Positions 60,325 to 64,000 of a stretch of DNA of 64,000 bases are shown here, piece by piece. Made by a program: the position numbers and the translations under genes. Source of the stretch: Novosphingobium fuchskuhlense (GTDB lineage: Bacteria > Pseudomonadota > Alphaproteobacteria > Sphingomonadales > Sphingomonadaceae). The stretch covers positions 124,001 to 188,000 of the forward strand of contig NZ_KQ954245.1 of NCBI RefSeq assembly GCF_001519075.1. The letters run 5' to 3'. The notes under the pieces are model-generated. The model ran no database searches. It was not told the DNA's origin and was given only the letters and a program-made list of their open reading frames with translations. Each line of letters opens with the position of its first letter. The stretch's first letter is position 1.

Positions 60325-61810
60325 AGGCTGCGCGGCGGGAGCAGGGGCCGACGCCGAACCGCTCGCGCTGATCGCCGAAACGGCGCACGGACCCCGGATC
60401 GCCACGGTGAACGCCGCAGGGGCAGAGCAAGGCGTGCGCCCCGGCGCGATGCTGGCCGACGCGCGCACGCTGTGCCCGCAGCTTGCCGTGCGCTCCGCCG
60501 ATCCCGCGGGAGACCTCGCGTTTCTGGAAAACCTCGCGCTCTGGGCGCAGCGCTGGGGGCCGTGGAGCGCGCTCGATCCGCCCGATGGCCTGCTTGTCGA
60601 TACCACCGGCACCGCCCACCTGTTCGGCGGGGAGGCCATGCTGCTGGCGGACGCACGCGCGCAGCTTGCCCGGCGCGGCCTTGTGGCACGCGCCGCGATC
60701 GCGCCGACGGCAGGTGCGGCCTGGGCGCTGGCACACTTCGGGCCTGAAAGCGCGATCCTCGAAGCCGGGGACGACCTCATGGACCGTCTCGCGGGGCTGC
60801 CGGTCGCGGCCTTGCGGCTTGATGACGATGTCCTGCTCCTCCTGCGCCGCCTGGGCCTGAAGCGGCTGGGCGATCTGGCCGGCATCGGGCGTGAGGCGCT
60901 GGCGCGGCGCTTCCGCAATCGCCGCTCGCCCGGCGCAAACCCGCTGGTGCGGCTCGACCAGCTGCTGGGCCGCGTGCCCGAACCGCTGCTCCCGGTGGTC
61001 GCCGCCGAGCAGCCGATGGTGCAGCGCCGCCTGATGGAACCCATCCGTCACCGCCCGCTGCTCGACCGGGTGCTGGCAGACCTTGCCGAGGACATGGCGC
61101 GCGCGCTGGAGGGACGCGGGGAGGGCGCGCGCCGGCTCGAACTGGCGGCGTGGAAGGTCGACGGCGATGTCGTGGTGCGGCGGCTCGAGATGGCGGCGGC
61201 GACACGCGATCCCGCGCATGTCTGCCGCCTGTTCGCCGCGCGGCTCGATGATCTCGATGCAGGCTTCGGGATCGAACTGGTGCGCCTTCTCGCCCCGTGG
61301 ACCGAACCGCTCGCGCTCGCGCAGGCCGAACTCGATGCCGCAGCCGAACGCCACGGCACCAGCCTTGCCGCCTGCATCGACCGGCTGACGGTGCGGCTGG
61401 GTGCGGAGGCCGTGCGCCGCCCGCTGCCGCGCGCCAGCCACTTGCCCGAACGTGCGCAGCGCTGGGCCCCGCCGCTGGAGCCGCTGCCGGGGCTTCAGGA
61501 AGACTTTGCCTTCCACGAACGTCCCCTCAAGCTGCTCGACCGGCCCGAGCCCATCGCGGTGATCTACGAAGCGCCGGACGGGCTTCCCCGCCTGTTCCGC
61601 TGGCGCGGCGGCGTGCACGAGATCGCCCGCGCCGAGGGGCCCGAGCGCATCGCCCCCGAGTGGTGGCGCGAACGCTCCAGCGTGCGCCTGCGCGATTACT
61701 ACCGCATCGAGGACAGCACGGGCCGCCGCTACTGGATCTATCGCCACGGCCTTGCCGGCGATGGCCGTGGCGGCGCGCCCGAATGGTTCCTGCAGGGGCT
61801 TTGCGCGTGA
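60233..61810 (+). CDS. imuB: ImuB, inactive Y-family polymerase of the SOS mutasome
   Basis: 525 residues related to DinB polymerases. The N-terminal IMAIWCMGLALDRWRLAEG replaces the DMDAFFA catalytic segment, so polymerase activity is not expected, as in known ImuB proteins. GVRPGAMLADARTLCPQL and GAAWALAHFG are family marks. LDQLLGR near residue 243 sits where Y-family relatives bind the sliding clamp. The C-terminus ends with RDYYRIEDSTGRRYWIYRHG. It bridges ImuA, the clamp and DnaE2. Start at 60233 or 60275. Confidence 0.9.
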   Translation: MTVPISPQPLSRRIMAIWCMGLALDRWRLAEGCAAGAGADAEPLALIAETAHGPRIATVNAAGAEQGVRPGAMLADARTLCPQLAVRSADPAGDLAFLENLALWAQRWGPWSALDPPDGLLVDTTGTAHLFGGEAMLLADARAQLARRGLVARAAIAPTAGAAWALAHFGPESAILEAGDDLMDRLAGLPVAALRLDDDVLLLLRRLGLKRLGDLAGIGREALARRFRNRRSPGANPLVRLDQLLGRVPEPLLPVVAAEQPMVQRRLMEPIRHRPLLDRVLADLAEDMARALEGRGEGARRLELAAWKVDGDVVVRRLEMAAATRDPAHVCRLFAARLDDLDAGFGIELVRLLAPWTEPLALAQAELDAAAERHGTSLAACIDRLTVRLGAEAVRRPLPRASHLPERAQRWAPPLEPLPGLQEDFAFHERPLKLLDRPEPIAVIYEAPDGLPRLFRWRGGVHEIARAEGPERIAPEWWRERSSVRLRDYYRIEDSTGRRYWIYRHGLAGDGRGGAPEWFLQGLCA

Positions 61811-61831
61811 TGGCGCGCGCTGCGATGTCAC

Positions 61832-64000
61832 ATGCCTGAAGGCCCGCTCACCCCGGCGCGGCGCCATGTCTCGCCTGATGAAGCCTCAGGCGCACCCGCC
61901 CGCGCGCCCTTTGTCGAACTCGGCCTTGTCACCTGCTTCTCGTTCCTGCGCGGGGCGTCCGATCCGGTCGACCTCGTGCTCGCCGCGCATCGCCTCGGCT
62001 ATGACGCGGTTGGCGTGGCCGACGCCAATTCGATGGCGGGTGTGGTCCGCATTCACGGCGAGGCGAAGGCTCTGGGGCTGCGGCCCGTGATCGGCTGCCG
62101 GATCGAAACTGTCGAGGGGCTCGCCTTCCTCGCCTATCCGCACGACCGCGCCGCCTATGGCCGCCTCTGCCGCCTGATTTCCGCCGGACGCATGGCACGG
62201 CTCGATGGGGAATGGCAGGCCAAGGGGGTGTGCGAGATCGATCTCGCGCTGCTGGCCGCGCATGCGCAAGGGGTCCACCTCGTCCTTCTGCCACCGCGCG
62301 ATCTGGATCAGGTGTTCAAGGCCCGGATCGCCAGCAATGTGGTGCCTTTGCGCGAAGGGCACGGGCCAGAAATCGACATCGTATCCCTGCCTTTTCCCGC
62401 GCTTGTCCCCCATCTTGTCCACAGCCTGCCTACCATGCGCCACCTTGCGGCCAGCTATCTCTACAGCGGCGATGATATCGCGCGGATCAACGCGCTCGAT
62501 GCGCTGGCCCACGAGAACGGCCTTGCGCTCCTCGCCACCAACGACGTGCACTATCACGAAGCCGCGCGGCGACCTTTGCAGGACGTGATGACGGCGATCC
62601 GCCACAAGACCACCGTCGCACGCGCCGGGCACCTGCTCCACCCCAATGCCGAACGGCACCTCAAACCGCCTGCGGAAATGCTCCGCCTGTTCGAGCGCTG
62701 GCCCCATGCCGTCAGTGCCGCGCGCGCGCTTGCCGATGCCTGCACCTTCAGCCTCGATGAACTCAGCTACGAATACCCGGAGGAAATCTGCCCCGAAGGC
62801 CGCACACCGCAGGACTGGCTGGAGGAGCAGACTTGGGCTGGCGCGGAGGGCCGCTACCCCTCCGGCGTGCCCGAGAGCGTACGCGATACACTGGCGCGCG
62901 AACTGGCGCTGATCGGCAAACTAAACCTCGCAACCTACTTTCTGACGATCAAGGATATCGTTGATTTCGCGCGTAATCAGGATCCGCCGATCCTGTGCCA
63001 GGGGCGCGGTTCGGCGGCCAATTCGGCCGTGTGCTATTGCCTTGGCATCACCGCAGTCGATCCGGCGCGCCACGCCCTGCTGTTTGATCGCTTCATTTCC
63101 GAGGATCGCAACGAACCACCCGATATCGACGTCGATTTCGAGCACGAGCGGCGCGAGGAAGTGATCCAGTACATCTACCGCCGCTATGGCCGCCAGCGCG
63201 CGGGGCTCTGCGCGACGGTTATCCACTACCGCCCGCGCATGGCGATCCGCGAGGTGGGAAAGGCGATGGGCCTGACCGAAGACGTCACCGCCGCGCTCGC
63301 CCGCACCGTCTGGGGCGGCTGGGGCAGCGAGGTAGCCGAGCGGAACGTCGCGCAGGCCGGGCTCGATCTTGCCGATCCACACCTCAAGCGGGTTCTGAAG
63401 TTGACCGAACAGATGATTGGCATGCCGCGCCATCTCTCGCAGCATGTCGGCGGCTTCATCCTTACGCAGGGGCCGCTGACCGAGACGGTGCCGATCGGCA
63501 ATGGCGCCATGGCGGATCGCAGCTTCATCGAATGGGACAAGGACGATATCGACGCGCTCGGCATCCTCAAGGTCGATGTGCTGGCGCTCGGCATGCTCAC
63601 CTGCATCCGCAAGTGCCTCGATCTGCTGGGCGAGCACCACGGCCGGACCCTCACACTCGCCACCGTGCCGCGCGAGGATCCGGAGACTTATGCCATGCTG
63701 CGCAGGGGCGATTCGCTGGGGGTGTTCCAGGTCGAAAGCCGCGCGCAGATGAACATGCTGCCGCGCCTGCGCCCACGCGAATTCTACGATCTTGTCATCC
63801 AGGTCGCCATCGTCCGCCCCGGGCCGATCCAGGGCGACATGGTCCACCCCTATCTCCGGCGGCGGCGGGGCGAGGAGGCGGTGAGCATCCCCGCGCCGGG
63901 CCCCGCGTTCGGGCCGCCGGACGAGCTTACCTCGATCCTCGGCCGTACGCTCGGCGTGCCGATCTTTCAGGAGCAAGCGATGAAGATCGCGCTCGATGCG
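61832..64000 (+). CDS. dnaE2: Error-prone DNA polymerase DnaE2/ImuC (3' end cut by window)
   Basis: 723 codons are visible of roughly 1,080. The frame runs uninterrupted to the window end. The PHP domain opens FVELGLVTCFSFLRGASDPVDLVL. The polymerase palm shows QGRGSAANSAVCYCLGITAVD and PDIDVDFEHERREEV with the catalytic aspartates. VIQVAIVRPGPIQGDMVHPYLRRR follows. It is the catalytic subunit of the ImuAB-DnaE2 mutasome, a C-family translesion polymerase. ATG 61832 follows imuB by 21 bp, in the same frame. Confidence 0.95.
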   Translation, partial: MPEGPLTPARRHVSPDEASGAPARAPFVELGLVTCFSFLRGASDPVDLVLAAHRLGYDAVGVADANSMAGVVRIHGEAKALGLRPVIGCRIETVEGLAFLAYPHDRAAYGRLCRLISAGRMARLDGEWQAKGVCEIDLALLAAHAQGVHLVLLPPRDLDQVFKARIASNVVPLREGHGPEIDIVSLPFPALVPHLVHSLPTMRHLAASYLYSGDDIARINALDALAHENGLALLATNDVHYHEAARRPLQDVMTAIRHKTTVARAGHLLHPNAERHLKPPAEMLRLFERWPHAVSAARALADACTFSLDELSYEYPEEICPEGRTPQDWLEEQTWAGAEGRYPSGVPESVRDTLARELALIGKLNLATYFLTIKDIVDFARNQDPPILCQGRGSAANSAVCYCLGITAVDPARHALLFDRFISEDRNEPPDIDVDFEHERREEVIQYIYRRYGRQRAGLCATVIHYRPRMAIREVGKAMGLTEDVTAALARTVWGGWGSEVAERNVAQAGLDLADPHLKRVLKLTEQMIGMPRHLSQHVGGFILTQGPLTETVPIGNGAMADRSFIEWDKDDIDALGILKVDVLALGMLTCIRKCLDLLGEHHGRTLTLATVPREDPETYAMLRRGDSLGVFQVESRAQMNMLPRLRPREFYDLVIQVAIVRPGPIQGDMVHPYLRRRRGEEAVSIPAPGPAFGPPDELTSILGRTLGVPIFQEQAMKIALDA

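Noticed and set aside
57919..61044. A 1041-codon open frame on the minus strand across the permease, imuA and imuB.
   Set aside because: It lies opposite genes with clear family motifs, has an arginine- and proline-rich composition and contains no recognisable domain. Such shadows are common at high GC.
1..64000. CRISPR arrays, insertion sequences and prophage genes.
   Set aside because: No regularly spaced repeats, transposases or phage structural genes were found. XerC is the only recombinase and is the housekeeping type.

Overview
The window is 64 kb of GC-rich chromosome from an alphaproteobacterium, most likely a sphingomonad (Novosphingobium or a close relative). This is an inference from several signs. 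There is a PrsK/PrsR PEP-CTERM regulatory pair next to a TIGR03013-type sugar transferase. An ImuA-ImuB-DnaE2 cassette sits behind an alphaproteobacterial LexA box of the form GAAC-N7-GAAC. An alphaproteobacterial-style RpoH promoter precedes dnaK. Gene content is otherwise typical of the group. I see no phage, insertion sequence, CRISPR array or plasmid function.

Positions 1-16428 form one tightly packed plus-strand operon for purine catabolism. It holds fifteen genes, nearly all joined by 1-23 bp overlaps, and starts inside a purine-base permease. It encodes a periplasmic nucleosidase, adenine and guanine deaminases, xanthine dehydrogenase with its XdhC chaperone, the membrane urate hydroxylase PuuD, UraH, UraD, the allantoinase PuuE, allantoate amidohydrolase, a PucG/HpxJ-type ureidoglycine transaminase, and HpxZ and HpxW for the oxalurate/oxamate end. 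Purine bases would therefore be taken to oxalurate and oxamate rather than to ureidoglycolate. The oxalurate-cleaving HpxX/HpxY pair is not in view. Downstream on the same strand are a secreted S9 peptidase, a secreted nucleoside hydrolase with an unusual metal motif, and a malonyl-CoA-synthetase-like ligase (16499-21218).

Positions 21219-36467 are mostly housekeeping. They hold a tRNA-Pro(GGG) with a decayed copy of its 3' end nearby, yajC-secD-secF, a glycosyltransferase with an XRE regulator, and a DUF6456 gene behind a perfect LexA-type box. These are followed by a Tat-type DUF885 protein, an unknown membrane protein, an Uup-type ABC-F ATPase, a PepSY protein with a PhoPQ-like two-component pair, and hemW-xerC.

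Positions 36530-45338 hold a CAP-domain protein, rph-rdgB, and the heat-shock genes. hrcA-grpE is separated from dnaK-dnaJ by three minus-strand genes: a PCu(A)C lipoprotein, a small HELVH protein and an isochorismatase-family hydrolase. dnaK has a candidate RpoH promoter, and a strong hairpin lies between dnaK and dnaJ. An imperfect 86-bp palindrome follows dnaJ.

Positions 45488-64000 hold a large patatin-like DUF3376 protein, the PEP-CTERM-type sugar transferase-PrsK-PrsR-TPR operon, an alpha-methylacyl-CoA racemase-like CoA transferase, a DUF475 membrane protein, panB and an amino acid permease. They end with the SOS mutagenesis operon imuA-imuB-dnaE2, which runs off the end of the window.
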